The notes: generated by a model from the letters alone, not told the origin. A stretch of 64,000 bases of DNA from Tepidisphaeraceae bacterium (GCA_035998445.1 DASYHQ010000028.1:1-64000); one strand, 5' to 3'. Positions 31,260 through 41,140 are shown, counted from the stretch's first letter. Numbers and translations: made by a program.

Positions 31260-32285
31260 TCAGGGCTGGAGCCAACGGGCGGCGTCCTTGGCGAAGTAGG
31301 TCAGGATCAGGTCTGCCCCGGCACGCTTAATGCTTGTCAGCGATTCGGTCGCGCAGCGGCGCAGGTCGAGCCAGCCATTGGCGGCGGCGGCGTGGAGCAT
31401 CGCGTACTCGCCGCTGACCTGGTACGCGGCCACCGGCAATGGATGGGCGGCGCGGACGGCGGCGATGACGTCGAGGTAGGGCATTGCCGGCTTCACCATC
31501 AGGATGTCGGCCCCTTGCTCGACGTCGATCGCGACCTCGCGCATCGCTTCGCGGAAGTTGGCCGGGTCCATCTGGTAACCGTTGCGATCCCCGAACGCCG
31601 GTGGACTCTCGGCGGCGTCGCGGAAGGGGCCGTAGAAGCCACTGGCGTACTTGGCAGCGTAGCTCATGATCGGCACGTGGTCGTACCCCGCGCTGTCCAA
31701 CGCCGTTCGAATGGCCGCGACCATGTTGTCGAGCATGCCCGACGGCGCGATGATGTCCGCCCCCGCCCGCACGTGCGTCGCCGATGCCCGCGCCAACAAC
31801 TCCAGCGAGGCATCGTTCAGCAGGTAACCGTTGGGCAGCTTCGCATTGAAGTGCGGCTGGTCGGGCAGGTTGATGAGCCCGCAATGGCCGTGGTCGGTGT
31901 ACTCGCAGAAGCACATGTCGGAGACGACGATCAGGTCCGGCGCCGCGTCTTTGATCGCCCGAATGGCGCGCGGCACGATGCCGTCGTCGTTGAAGTTATC
32001 GCTTCCGACCGCGTCCTTACGTTCCGGAATGCCGAACAGCACGACGGCGGGAACGCCCAGCGACGCCACCTCGCGCGCCTCGGCCGCCAGCCGATCGACG
32101 CTGATCTGAAACTGACCCGGCATCGAGCCGATCGGCGCCTTCACGTCGCGCCCGTGGCGCACGAACAATGGGTAGATGAAGTCGGCCGGTGACAGCGCGG
32201 TCTCGCGCACCATGCGGCGCAGCCCACCACTAAGGCGCAGGCGGCGGGGACGGTTGGGATCGACAGCGGGACGATTGGGGATCAT
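31260..32285 (-). CDS. hemB: Porphobilinogen synthase (delta-aminolevulinate dehydratase)
   Basis: The 341-residue enzyme joins two 5-aminolevulinate molecules to make porphobilinogen for haem and other tetrapyrroles. The zinc-binding Cys set is in [17 protein letters not shown], so it is of the zinc-dependent class. The two active-site Lys lie in [18 protein letters not shown]-like and [12 protein letters not shown] segments. The N-terminal [17 protein letters not shown] and PLFVRHG match the family. No other heme genes are beside it. It is on the same strand as the stressosome operon but separated by 134 bases, so independent expression is likely. Haem supply is relevant to KatG in the same window, which is context only. 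Confidence 0.97.
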   Translation of the reverse strand: MIPNRPAVDPNRPRRLRLSGGLRRMVRETALSPADFIYPLFVRHGRDVKAPIGSMPGQFQISVDRLAAEAREVASLGVPAVVLFGIPERKDAVGSDNFNDDGIVPRAIRAIKDAAPDLIVVSDMCFCEYTDHGHCGLINLPDQPHFNAKLPNGYLLNDASLELLARASATHVRAGADIIAPSGMLDNMVAAIRTALDSAGYDHVPIMSYAAKYASGFYGPFRDAAESPPAFGDRNGYQMDPANFREAMREVAIDVEQGADILMVKPAMPYLDVIAAVRAAHPLPVAAYQVSGEYAMLHAAAANGWLDLRRCATESLTSIKRAGADLILTYFAKDAARWLQP

Positions 32286-32424
32286 GCAGACCTTTGCGTT
32301 TGCTTAATGATAGCGTCCAGTGCGCCGGTCGCGCAGCGGAACGCGCTAGTGATCGCTATGTTATCGTGCGGGCACGCTGGACCGTCCAGCCGTGCGGCGT
32401 CGGACCAAGGAGTTGAACTAGTCC

Positions 32425-33993
32425 ATGTCGTGGTCTCGCCGCAGCATCCCGAGTCCGATGCGACGGCTGTTGTTCGTCGTTCTGACGCTCACGGTCTTCC
32501 TCGGGTTCCTGGGGCAAACTCGGGTGACGGGCAGCCACGAGGAACGCGTAGTCGTGACGGCGTTAAGCATGGTGCGGTCGGGCTGGCCGTGGGCGGCGCG
32601 ACCGACTGTCACCCCCGTCGTAGAACTACAGGAGACGGCGGACGACAAGGCGCTGGTGCCACGCGCGGACGGCGCCACTCGATCCGTCAACCCTTGGTTG
32701 ATCCCGGTCTTCCACAACGAGATTCGCCTACAGAAGCCCCCGTTACCCTACTGGGCGACAGCGGTCGCGTTCCGGGTGCTGGGGGAGAACGCGTTTGCGG
32801 CGCGCGCGGTGCCGGGATTGCTCGGTGCATTTGCGACTTTGCTGCTGTACTGCATGGCCCGACGCGTCGGTGGTCGGCGCGTGGCGGGGGCGGCGGCACT
32901 GATATGGATCTCGTCGTACTTCGTCGTCAGCGAGTATCGCAAAGCCATGGCCGACCCGTACTTGGCCGTGGCCGTATTAGGGGCGGTGTGGGCGGGGGTA
33001 AGATCACCTGGCACGGATCAGTTGCGGGAATCTACGACGCGCACCAGCGTGCTGCTGTTCTACGCGTTCCTCGCGATGGGCGCCTTGGCCAAGGGGCCGG
33101 TGGTCGTACTGCACGTTGCCGTTGCGTTGGCCGCCTTCGCGATGTGCTTCCGACGCTGGCCAGTTGGCGGGCGCCCGCGGTGGCATGTGATCGGGGTGGT
33201 TGGCTTCCTCATGGTGACGCTGCCCTGGCCGGCGTACGTGTGGTCGACCATTCCGGAAGCGATCGAGTTGTGGCGGTACGAGTCGGTCGGGGAGTTCGCC
33301 GACAACGCGCGCAACGCCCGGCCGTGGTGGTACTACCTGCCGGCGGTACTACTGCTGACCCTGCCGTGGGTGTTGCCCTGGTTGTTCAGCGTTTGGACCA
33401 CCGTGCGACGCCCGACCGGTCGGCGGCTGTTCCCCATCGTCTGGCTGGTGCTGACCGTTCTGATTTTCTCTTTCGTCCACATGAAGAAGAACGCCTACCT
33501 GCTGCCCGCGATGCCCGCACTGGCGTTGGGCGCCGCATTCGGTGCGACGCGTGCGATCGCATTATCGCGGCAGCTCCCCAAGCCACGCTGGTTGAGGCAC
33601 ATAGCGTCGGTACAAACATTGATGGGCCTCGGCTTGGCGCTGGTGATCGCGTACTTGCTCGTCACGGATCCACAGGCGTCTGGCGCGTCTGGCCGTTTCG
33701 CGGTGACGCTGGAACCGGCGCTACTGGCCGGCTTGCTGGGCAGCCTTTTGGCGATCGCGATCGCAGCGCGACCGGTGTTCATCAAGACGCCCGACCGCTT
33801 CGCCGACTGGTTCACGGCTCAATCCGTCGCGTTCGCGGTGCTGATCTTACTGCTCCTGGCCTTCGCGCGATCGGAACGGAAGAACCGCGACGCCGACGAT
33901 GCGTTCCATGTGCGGCCTCAACACGTCGAGGCTGGAATACCGTCAAAAATTGCCAAATTAAGCCTATTCTTCCTTGATTCGGCCAAAGCGTAG
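32425..33993 (+). CDS. ArnT/PMT-like (GT39/GT83) membrane glycosyltransferase
   Basis: The 522-residue polytopic protein shows the family start: an N-terminal membrane segment (LLFVVLTLTVFLGFLGQT), then SHEERVVVTAL, with acidic residues where the first-loop catalytic Asp/Glu lies, and NEIRLQKPPLPYW, the KPPL motif of ArnT-like enzymes. At least ten further hydrophobic segments follow; LPGMP-like FVHMKKNAYLLPAMPALALG is the typical late 'K-x-x-x-Y-LLPxxP' motif. Such enzymes transfer a sugar from a polyprenyl phosphate to lipid A or another acceptor on the outer face. Which sugar and acceptor cannot be told. The C-terminal 20 residues are diverged. Single-gene unit. Confidence 0.88.
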   Translation: MSWSRRSIPSPMRRLLFVVLTLTVFLGFLGQTRVTGSHEERVVVTALSMVRSGWPWAARPTVTPVVELQETADDKALVPRADGATRSVNPWLIPVFHNEIRLQKPPLPYWATAVAFRVLGENAFAARAVPGLLGAFATLLLYCMARRVGGRRVAGAAALIWISSYFVVSEYRKAMADPYLAVAVLGAVWAGVRSPGTDQLRESTTRTSVLLFYAFLAMGALAKGPVVVLHVAVALAAFAMCFRRWPVGGRPRWHVIGVVGFLMVTLPWPAYVWSTIPEAIELWRYESVGEFADNARNARPWWYYLPAVLLLTLPWVLPWLFSVWTTVRRPTGRRLFPIVWLVLTVLIFSFVHMKKNAYLLPAMPALALGAAFGATRAIALSRQLPKPRWLRHIASVQTLMGLGLALVIAYLLVTDPQASGASGRFAVTLEPALLAGLLGSLLAIAIAARPVFIKTPDRFADWFTAQSVAFAVLILLLLAFARSERKNRDADDAFHVRPQHVEAGIPSKIAKLSLFFLDSAKA

Positions 33994-34098
33994 GTTCCGC
34001 AATCCGGTGTATGTGTGTAATGATAGCGACCGCGTTCCAGGAGGGTCTCAACGGGAGATCGGGATGACGCCATTGATGAGCCGGTTCACGGGCAAGGC

Positions 34099-37000
34099 AT
34101 GGACAACGACGCGCAGCATCCCACGGTCACGCTCGACCAGATCCTGATCACCGGGCAATTGACCCGCCGCCCCGCGCCACCTCCCAACTACACCGACGAG
34201 GTCGCTGCGCTGCACGCGGTGGGGCGCGCGCTGACGATGGACGCACAGGCCGCGCTCGACGCGCTGGTGGATGCGGCGCTGCGCCTCTGCCGCGCCGGAT
34301 CGGCCGGCGTCAGTCTGCTCGAGGAGGACGCGCACGGGCAGCGATCGTTCCGCTGGGTCGCGATGGCGGGGGCGTACGCCAGCTACCGCGGTGGGACCAC
34401 CCCGTACGACATCAGTCCCTGCGGCGCCACGCTGGCGCGCGGGGTGGCGCAGCTGTTCGACCGTCCGTCCCGCCTCTTCACGGACATGCGTCGCGCCGAG
34501 CCACCGGAGATCATCGAGAACCTCGTCGTGCCGTTCCGGTCCGGCGACGTCGAGGGCACCATCTGGGTGGCGACCCACGACGACCAGATCCACTTCACCA
34601 ACGAGGACGCCCGCATCCTGACCAGCCTCGGCGACTTCACCGCCGTGGCGCTGGCGGGCCAGCGCGTGCGGTCTCGCCACCAGGCGAGCGAGGCGCGGCT
34701 GGCGCAGATCGTCGAGAGCGTGCGGGATTACGCGATGTTCACGATGGACCGCGACGGCATCGTCACCAGTTGGAACGTGGGGGCCGACAAGGTCTTCGGC
34801 TACGGTCAGGACGAGATCATCGGCCGCACCAGCGACGAGATCTGGACGCCCGAGGACCTGGCGCGCGACGAGCCGCACAAGGAGCGCGAGCGGGCCCGCA
34901 CCGATGGCCGCGCCGCCGACGAGCGCTGGCACATGCGCAACGATGGCACCCGCTTCTTCGCCAGCGGCATCCTGACGCCACTGCTGGGCGACGACGGGCG
35001 CCTGGTGGGCTACACGAAGGTCTGCCGCGACATCACCGAGCGCAAGCGTGCCGAGGAGCGCGCCAACCGCATCCTCGAAAGCATCACCGACGCGTTCTAC
35101 GCCGTCGACCGGCAGTGGCGCTTCACGTACGTGAACGCCGGCGCCGAGCGGTTGCTGCACCGCCGTCGTGAGGAACTGATCGGCCGGGTGATCTGGGACG
35201 AGTTCCCCAGCGCGCTCGGCACCGAGTTTGAACGCCAGTACAACCGCACGATGAACGAGCGCGTGACCACGCAGTTCGTCGAGTTCTACCCGGCGCCGCT
35301 CGAGGGGTGGTACGACATTCGCGCCTACCCGTCGCCCGAGGGCATCTCGGTCTACTTCCAGGACATCAACGAGCGCAAGCGCGACGAGGACGCGCTGCGC
35401 GCCAGCGAGGAACGCTTTGCCTTGGCCGTGGATGCGGCCGAACTGGGGACCTTCCACTGGACGCTGCCCGTCGGGCGCATCGAGTGGAACCGGCGCCTGC
35501 GGGAATTCTTCTGGATGTCGCCGGACGAGACGATCGTGCGCGAGCGGTTGTTCGATCGCATCCACCCCGACGACCGCCAGCGCGTGCAGCGGTCGGTCGA
35601 ACGGGCGATCTCGGGGCAGGAGCGGTACGACATCGAGTACCGCGTGGTCGGGCCGAACGGTCAGATCCGATGGTTGCACTCGACGGGTCAGGTCAGTGCC
35701 GATGAGGCGGGCAAGCCGCCCACGCGGCTCGACGGTGTCGTGATGGACATCACCGAACGTCGCCGGTTGATCACCGGGCTGCAGAGCGAGCGGGCGAAGC
35801 TCGCCAACATCATCGAGCAGGCGCCGGCGTTCATCTGCACGCTGCGCGGGCCCGAGCACGTCTTCGAACTGGCCAACGAGCGATACTACGAGATCGTGGG
35901 GCACCGCGATGTCATCGGCAAACCCGTGCGCGATGCGCTGCCGGAGGTGGCAGGACAGGGCTTCTTCGAACTGATGGACCGCGTCTACCAGACCGGCGAA
36001 ACGTTCGCTGGCAGCGAGTTGCCACTCCAGTTGCAGCGCACCGAGGGCGATGCGCTCGAGGATCGGTACATCAACGTCGTCTACCAGGCGACGCGCGACA
36101 ACGATGGCCGCATCTCGGGCATCTTCGTGCACGGCGTGGACGTGACGGACTTCGTGCTGGCCCGCGATGCGCTGCGCCAGAGCGAGGCGCGCTTCCGCCA
36201 GCTGGCCGATGCCATGCCCCAGATCGTCTGGGCGGCCAGGCCCGATGGCACCGTCGATTACTACAACAAGCGCTGGCACGAGTACACCGGGATGCCCGAG
36301 GGCCTAACCGGCGATGAGAGCTGGACGCCGCTGGCGCCGCCGGAGGACCTCAAGCTCGTGTTCGTCCGTTGGACCGAGGCGCTGCGCACCGGGCAGCCGT
36401 ACGAGGTCGAGTGCCGCTTCCGGCGCAGCGCCGACGGCGCGTATCGCTGGCACCTGGCCCGCGCGCTACCGGTGCGCGACGCGCATGGCGACATCGTGCG
36501 CTGGTTCGGCACGAACACCGACATTCACGACTTCAAGCTGCTGCAGGAGCAGAACGAGCAGTTGCTGGAATCCGAACGGTCCGCCCGCACCGAGGCCGAG
36601 CGCGCCAGCCGGATGAAGGACGAGTTCCTCGCGACGCTGTCGCACGAGCTGCGCACCCCGTTGAACGCGATCCTGGGCTGGTCGCAGATCCTGCGCATGA
36701 GCAACCGCGACGAGGGCGAACTGGAGGAGGGCCTGCAGACGATCGAGCGCAACGCGCGGGCGCAGACGCAGATCATCGAGGACCTGCTGGACATGAGCCG
36801 CATCATCAGCGGCAAGGTGCGGCTCGACGTGCAGCCGGTCGACCTGACCGCGGTGGTATCGGCGGCGATCGACACGGTCCGGCCGGCGGCGGCGGCGAAG
36901 CGCGTGCAGGTCCAGTCGGTGCTCGACCCGCTCACGCACCCGGTCAGCGCCGACCCGAACCGCCTGCAGCAGGTCTTCTGGAACCTGCTGAGCAACGCCG

Positions 37001-37755
37001 TCAAGTTCACGCCCAGCGGCGGGCGCGTGCAGGTGAGCGTCCATCGCGTCAACTCGCACATCGAGGTGAGCGTGACCGACACCGGCGAGGGCATCAACCC
37101 CCAGTTCCTGCCGCACGTGTTCGACCGCTTCCGCCAGGCCGACGCCAGCACGACGCGCCGCCACGGTGGGCTGGGGCTGGGCCTGTCGATCGTGAAGCAA
37201 CTGACCGAACTGCACGGCGGCAGCGTGCGGGTGACCAGCCGTGGCGCCGGCACGGGCGCGACGTTCATCGTCGCGCTACCGCTAAACGTGCTGCGACCCG
37301 GCGACGACCCCGACGCGCCACTGCGCCGCCCCGACGCCGAGATCGCCGTCGCCGCCGATGCGTGCGCGCAGCTGAAGGGCGTGCGCGTGCTGGTGGTCGA
37401 CGACGAGCCCGACGCTCGCAGCATGGTCCAGCGACTGCTGAGCGACTGCGACGCCATCGTGACGGCCGCCGACTCGGTCGCGCACGCCATGCAGCGGCTG
37501 AGCGAGGGGAAGTTCGACGTGCTGGTCAGCGACATCGGAATGCCCGGCGAGGACGGCTACGCGCTGATCCGGCGCATCCGCGCGCTGCCGGCCGATCGCA
37601 ACGGCAAGGTCTGCGCGGTCGCGCTCACCGCCTACGCGCGCGCCGAGGACCGGGTGCGTTCGATTTTGTCCGGCTACGACATGCACGTCTCCAAGCCAGT
37701 CGAGCCCGCCGAGCTGATCGCCACGGTCGCCAGCCTGGCCAGCCGTGTGCGGTAA
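34099..37755 (+). CDS. Hybrid sensor histidine kinase, GAF-PAS(5)-HisKA-HATPase-REC
   Basis: The 1218-residue cytoplasmic kinase starts with a GAF domain (about 30-190; AGSAGVSLLEEDAHGQRSF). Five PAS domains follow (about 195-315, 320-435, 440-560, 570-695 and 700-820), several closed by DITERKR-type ends. HisKA has FLATLSHELRTPLNAILGW, the ATPase domain NLLSNAVKFTP, DTGEGINPQF and GGLGLGLSIVKQL, and the final receiver DIGMPGEDGYALI with Lys in HVSKPVEP. The HisKA-ATPase-REC part is closely similar to that of 24097-26979, which points to a duplication with different sensory halves. There is no output domain, so it should feed a phosphorelay. ATG 34099 has only a weak ribosome site. Confidence 0.93.
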   Translation: MDNDAQHPTVTLDQILITGQLTRRPAPPPNYTDEVAALHAVGRALTMDAQAALDALVDAALRLCRAGSAGVSLLEEDAHGQRSFRWVAMAGAYASYRGGTTPYDISPCGATLARGVAQLFDRPSRLFTDMRRAEPPEIIENLVVPFRSGDVEGTIWVATHDDQIHFTNEDARILTSLGDFTAVALAGQRVRSRHQASEARLAQIVESVRDYAMFTMDRDGIVTSWNVGADKVFGYGQDEIIGRTSDEIWTPEDLARDEPHKERERARTDGRAADERWHMRNDGTRFFASGILTPLLGDDGRLVGYTKVCRDITERKRAEERANRILESITDAFYAVDRQWRFTYVNAGAERLLHRRREELIGRVIWDEFPSALGTEFERQYNRTMNERVTTQFVEFYPAPLEGWYDIRAYPSPEGISVYFQDINERKRDEDALRASEERFALAVDAAELGTFHWTLPVGRIEWNRRLREFFWMSPDETIVRERLFDRIHPDDRQRVQRSVERAISGQERYDIEYRVVGPNGQIRWLHSTGQVSADEAGKPPTRLDGVVMDITERRRLITGLQSERAKLANIIEQAPAFICTLRGPEHVFELANERYYEIVGHRDVIGKPVRDALPEVAGQGFFELMDRVYQTGETFAGSELPLQLQRTEGDALEDRYINVVYQATRDNDGRISGIFVHGVDVTDFVLARDALRQSEARFRQLADAMPQIVWAARPDGTVDYYNKRWHEYTGMPEGLTGDESWTPLAPPEDLKLVFVRWTEALRTGQPYEVECRFRRSADGAYRWHLARALPVRDAHGDIVRWFGTNTDIHDFKLLQEQNEQLLESERSARTEAERASRMKDEFLATLSHELRTPLNAILGWSQILRMSNRDEGELEEGLQTIERNARAQTQIIEDLLDMSRIISGKVRLDVQPVDLTAVVSAAIDTVRPAAAAKRVQVQSVLDPLTHPVSADPNRLQQVFWNLLSNAVKFTPSGGRVQVSVHRVNSHIEVSVTDTGEGINPQFLPHVFDRFRQADASTTRRHGGLGLGLSIVKQLTELHGGSVRVTSRGAGTGATFIVALPLNVLRPGDDPDAPLRRPDAEIAVAADACAQLKGVRVLVVDDEPDARSMVQRLLSDCDAIVTAADSVAHAMQRLSEGKFDVLVSDIGMPGEDGYALIRRIRALPADRNGKVCAVALTAYARAEDRVRSILSGYDMHVSKPVEPAELIATVASLASRVR

Positions 37756-37806
37756 CTCGCGGCCGCCAGCCACCATCGCTGTCAGCCGTTCCAGCCAACC
37801 GCGGCG

Positions 37807-37971
37807 CTAGAGCGTGTTATGCACTTTGGGGGCCCGTAACGCAGGCGTGACGACGCTGGGTGCCACGGTTTGGTACTCCAAGCCGTGTCTGCGTGTACCG
37901 GCACGGCTTGGCGTACCAAACCGTGGCACCCAAGCCAGTTTCTGAGCTGGAAAGTGCATAACACGCTCTAG
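37807..37971. repeat. Nested palindrome: one element inserted in another
   Basis: Outer arms CTAGAGCGTGTTATGCACTT (from 37807) and AAGTGCATAACACGCTCTAG (to 37971) are perfectly complementary over 21 bases. Inside is a second palindrome, GGGTGCCACGGTTTGGTACT with its partner, of the family also at 38008 and 59854. The stretch 37756-38112 holds no gene. Confidence 0.85.
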
Positions 37972-38007
37972 AGCAACGGACCCATTTCTGTAGCGACTTG
38001 TCCTCTG

Positions 38008-38086
38008 GGTGCCACGGTTTGGTACTCCAAGCCGTGTCGGCTGCGTCGCCCCAAGTACGGCTTGGAGTACCAAACCGTGGCACCCG
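38008..38086. repeat. GGTGCCACGGTTTGGTACTCC palindrome, second copy
   Basis: GGGTGCCACGGTTTGGTACT on the left and AGTACCAAACCGTGGCACCC on the right pair perfectly. The loop differs from that of the copy at 37859. A third copy is at 59854-59939. Confidence 0.85.
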
Positions 38087-38112
38087 AACGCAACGGCAAC
38101 GTGCGCCCTGCT

Positions 38113-39615
38113 TTAGGCCGTCGTGAACCGAAACACGTTCACCGACGCAGGGGGCAGCGTGTAGCGGAGTTCCGTTGTGTCGACCCCCTGCGTCGTCGGC
38201 CGAACGGTGTCGGGGTCGTCGAACGTGTTGTGGGCGGTGAGGTCGTCGTGGGCGATCGTCGATTGCGTCGCCGACCGAACGGGGGCACCGCCCAGATCGA
38301 TTGCGATCTCCAGCGGCAGCGATTCGTGCACGTTCACCAGGCTCACCGTGACCGTGTTCCCGCTACGGCTTGCAGAGCCGGAAAGGGCTGGCATCTGCTG
38401 GCGGACGCTTCCCTGCACGAAGCGGACGGTCGCGGATGATTCGATCTCGGTCCGCACGGCGGTGGCGCCCTGGTGGGGCTGGTAGAGGTCGAACGCGTGA
38501 TAGGTCGGCGTGAGCACCATGCGGTCGCCGTCGGTGAGGATCATGGCCTGCAGCACATTCACGACCTGCGCGATGTTGGCCATCACCACCTTGTCAGCGT
38601 GACGGTTGAACGCGTCGAGCGTGATGGCGGCCACCAGCGCGTCGCGCAGCGTGTTCTGCTGCCAGAGGTGGTTTGGATTGCGTCCAGGCGTGGGCGGGTG
38701 CCACGTGCCCCATTCATCGATGATCAGGCCGATCTTTCGTTCGGGATCGACCTCGTCGAGCGCCGCCCGCTGGTCGAGGATAAGCCCTTCGACGGCGGTG
38801 GCGCGATGCAGCAGTTCATACCACTGGTCGGTTGTGTAGTCGGTGGCGGTGCCGGCGGTGCCGCAGTAGTAGTGGGCAGCGAAGCCGTGCAGTTGCCAGT
38901 CGCCCGCGGGGACGCCGGCCCTGGCGAAGAAGCGGCGCGTCCAATCGACGTTGTTGCCGTTGGGGCCGCAAGCGATCAAAAACAGCGGCATGCGCGTCGG
39001 CACGCGCATGAACGTGCCCAAGTAGGTCGCGAACCGCTTGTAAGCCGTCGCGTAATCCTCCGGTGACATCGACCCGCCGCAGCCCCAGTTCTCGTTGCCC
39101 ACGCCCCAATACTCGACGTTCAACGACTGCGGTGACCCATCGGCCGCCCGGCGGCGCGCCAGCGTGCTGGGGCCGGTGAAGTTGCAATATTCCACCCACT
39201 GCTTCATCTCGCGTGGCGTGCCACTGCCCACGTTGCCCGCCAGATACGGTTTGGCGCGCAACAGGCCGCACAGGCGGAGGAACTCCTGGGTGCCGAAGGC
39301 GTTGTCTTCCAGGTTGTGACCCCACCACGCGTTCACGCGCGTCGGCCGGCTGGCGCGTGGGCCGACACCGTCTTCCCAGTGATAGTCGTCGGCGAAGCAG
39401 CCACCGGGCCAGCGCAACAGCGGGATGCGCAGCCGTTGTAGCGCTTCCAGCACGTCGGCCCGGAAGCCACCGACGTTGGCGATGGTCGATTGTTCGCCGA
39501 CCCAAAGACCGTCGTTCACGCACGCGCCAAGGTGCTCGGCGAACTGGCCGTGCAGTTCCGGGCGGATGGTGGCGATGGGTTCATCCAGAAGAACGGTGAC
39601 GCGCTGATCAGGCAT
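38113..39615 (-). CDS. Alpha-L-arabinofuranosidase, glycoside hydrolase family 51
   Basis: The 500-residue enzyme removes alpha-L-arabinofuranosyl groups from arabinan or arabinoxylan fragments. It has a TIM barrel starting LHGQFAEHLGACVNDGLWVG and RIPLLRWPGGCFADDYHWED. The acid/base Glu is in YWGVGNENWGCGG and the nucleophile Glu in LIIDEWGTWH. A C-terminal beta-sandwich ends VNVFRF, as in the family. No signal peptide, so it works on imported oligosaccharides. No transporter or regulator is beside it; with lacZ at 7120 it indicates use of plant-type glycans. Confidence 0.93.
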   Translation of the reverse strand: MPDQRVTVLLDEPIATIRPELHGQFAEHLGACVNDGLWVGEQSTIANVGGFRADVLEALQRLRIPLLRWPGGCFADDYHWEDGVGPRASRPTRVNAWWGHNLEDNAFGTQEFLRLCGLLRAKPYLAGNVGSGTPREMKQWVEYCNFTGPSTLARRRAADGSPQSLNVEYWGVGNENWGCGGSMSPEDYATAYKRFATYLGTFMRVPTRMPLFLIACGPNGNNVDWTRRFFARAGVPAGDWQLHGFAAHYYCGTAGTATDYTTDQWYELLHRATAVEGLILDQRAALDEVDPERKIGLIIDEWGTWHPPTPGRNPNHLWQQNTLRDALVAAITLDAFNRHADKVVMANIAQVVNVLQAMILTDGDRMVLTPTYHAFDLYQPHQGATAVRTEIESSATVRFVQGSVRQQMPALSGSASRSGNTVTVSLVNVHESLPLEIAIDLGGAPVRSATQSTIAHDDLTAHNTFDDPDTVRPTTQGVDTTELRYTLPPASVNVFRFTTA

Positions 39616-39711
39616 GATTAGGTGGCTCCGGCGTCATCATTGCGTGAACGGGGACGTTCGCAAGGGGCTGGTGAGGAATGCCCGAGGTGTAACTGCGACT
39701 CACAACGATTG

Positions 39712-39815
39712 TCATCCCGAGGGGAGCCTAAGGCGACCTGAGGGATCTCGATCGACGGACGGTTCTCGGCCTTGGGAGATCCCTCAGGTCGGCAAGCCTC
39801 CCATCGGGTTGACAC
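39712..39815. repeat. GTCATCCCGA...CCTGAGGGATCTC palindrome
   Basis: Left GTCATCCCGAGGGGAGCCTA and GCGACCTGAGGGATCTCGAT; right GAGATCCCTCAGGTC and the CTCCCATCGGG arm. A close copy is at 46157-46263 and a relative at 48581-48664. The region 39616-39917 otherwise has no gene. Confidence 0.8.
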
Positions 39816-39917
39816 GTCCCTCATCAACGCGAGGGCCCCACTAGCCTTTCGGCTCCCCTCGGGATAATTAACCGCTGACGCACTCGCGCGAGGAACCCGC
39901 GCGGCCTAACCAAGAGA

Positions 39918-39947
39918 AAGGCCGGTCGCCTTTCGGAGACCGGCCTT
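39918..39947 (-). terminator. Terminator of the secreted protein gene at 39982
   Basis: AAGGCCGGT (39918-39926) pairs with ACCGGCCTT (39939-39947). On the minus strand the stem is followed by TTCTCTTGGTT. It lies 35 bases past the stop codon. Confidence 0.8.
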
Positions 39948-39981
39948 CGCTCTAATTTAGATGCCAGAATCGCAAGATCCG

Positions 39982-41055
39982 TTACTTCGTCTCGGCCGGC
40001 TTGTCCATCAGGGCCTGGAGCATGTGGGTCGAGAGGTTGGCATAGGCCTGGTTGGCGTCGGCCGGCCACTGGTCCTTCATCGCCACCGCGGCGTTCAGGT
40101 GTGCGATGATGTTCTGCTTCAGCTTGGGACCATCGACGCTGTCGGGCACGTCGATCTTCCAAGCGTCAGGCATCTCGTGGATCATCGGCACCTGCAGGTT
40201 GCCCATCTTGTTGTTGACCGTCACGGTCGCGATGTTGCGGCCGGGGTCGTTACGGTTGGTGTCGGCGGCCTTGTTGCCCGGGGCGTCGACGCCCGTGTTG
40301 TTGTCGACGTTCACCGTCGCCCGATCGTTGTTGGCGTTGGCATCGACGTCGATCGCGCCACCGGCGGTCTGGGCGTTCTCGCCGATCTCGCTCTGCAGCA
40401 CGCGGAACTGCTGGTCGTTGAAGACCATCTTCTGGTCCTCGATATCGAAGTCGGTGTTGTACTTCTCTTTCCACGTGGCCAGGAACGCTTCAGAGGCCTG
40501 CTGCAGGTCGGCGTGATCCTGCTCGGCGTAACCGTCGCGACCGATGCGGTTGCGGTCGGCGTCGACGAGGCGCTCGACCAGGTCGTCGAAGGTTCCCTGC
40601 TTCACGAACGCCTCGGTGGCATCGGCGATCACGCCCTTGATGTCCTCGGCGTCCGGGGCCATCGCGGTGTTGCCGGTGCCGAGGTTGGCGTTGGTGTTGG
40701 CGTTCGGATTGGGCGTGGTGTTGACGGTTGTTTCCGTGTTCAACGCCGGGTCCGGATTGTTCACGCCGTTGTTCATGCCTTCACCAGCACGGTCGGCGGT
40801 GTTTTGAATTCGATCGCCGGTACGTTCGGCGGCGTTCTCGATGTTGTTGCCCGCGCGTTCGGCGGCGTTCTCCATGTTGTTGCCGGCCCGTTCGGCGGCA
40901 TTCTCGGCAGAGTTGCCGGCCTCGTTGGCGGTCGTGCGCGCATTGTCAGAGGTGCGCTGGGCCGCGGTGTCGTTGGCGTCGGCGGCGAACGTTGGCGCGA
41001 AGGCCATGCTGCTGACGGCCAAGGCGACGGCGGTGGTGATCATCGGGTTCTTCAT
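39982..41055 (-). CDS. Secreted repeat protein, paralogue of the next gene upstream
   Basis: The 357-residue product has a signal peptide (TTAVALAVSSMAFAPTFAAD). Residues about 47-90 are an 11-residue repeat of the type AENAAERAGNN (four copies), which would form a long amphipathic helix like LEA or apolipoprotein repeats. After an Asn/Thr-rich linker, LQQASEAFLATWKEKYNTDF near 184 and WKIDVPDSVDGPKLKQNIIA with VAMKDQWPADANQAY near 300-335 match the protein at 41141. AAAGGAG precedes the ATG. The function is not recognised; the shared domains suggest a paired envelope role. Own terminator on each side. Confidence 0.75.
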   Translation of the reverse strand: MKNPMITTAVALAVSSMAFAPTFAADANDTAAQRTSDNARTTANEAGNSAENAAERAGNNMENAAERAGNNIENAAERTGDRIQNTADRAGEGMNNGVNNPDPALNTETTVNTTPNPNANTNANLGTGNTAMAPDAEDIKGVIADATEAFVKQGTFDDLVERLVDADRNRIGRDGYAEQDHADLQQASEAFLATWKEKYNTDFDIEDQKMVFNDQQFRVLQSEIGENAQTAGGAIDVDANANNDRATVNVDNNTGVDAPGNKAADTNRNDPGRNIATVTVNNKMGNLQVPMIHEMPDAWKIDVPDSVDGPKLKQNIIAHLNAAVAMKDQWPADANQAYANLSTHMLQALMDKPAETK

Positions 41056-41096
41056 AGCGTGCTCCTTTGGATAGTGTTTCTTCAGGCGTTCGAAAG

Positions 41097-41125
41097 GTCA
41101 GGCCGCGCTTTCAACGCGGCCTGAC
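41097..41125 (-). terminator. Hairpin between the two paralogous secreted protein genes
   Basis: GTCAGGCCGCG (41097-41107) pairs perfectly with CGCGGCCTGAC (41115-41125). It is 16 bases past the stop of the upstream gene (41141) and before the ribosome site of the next, with only a short T-rich end (CTTTCG), so partial termination is likely. Confidence 0.7.
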
Positions 41126-41140
41126 CGGAAGAATTGAACC

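Noticed and set aside
32307-33977. Second plus-strand frame overlapping the glycosyltransferase
   Set aside because: No hydrophobic pattern or motif; the frame starting at 32425 has the KPPLPYW motif.
34048-36279. Minus-strand frame within the large hybrid kinase
   Set aside because: Shadow; the plus-strand product has contiguous GAF, PAS and kinase domains.
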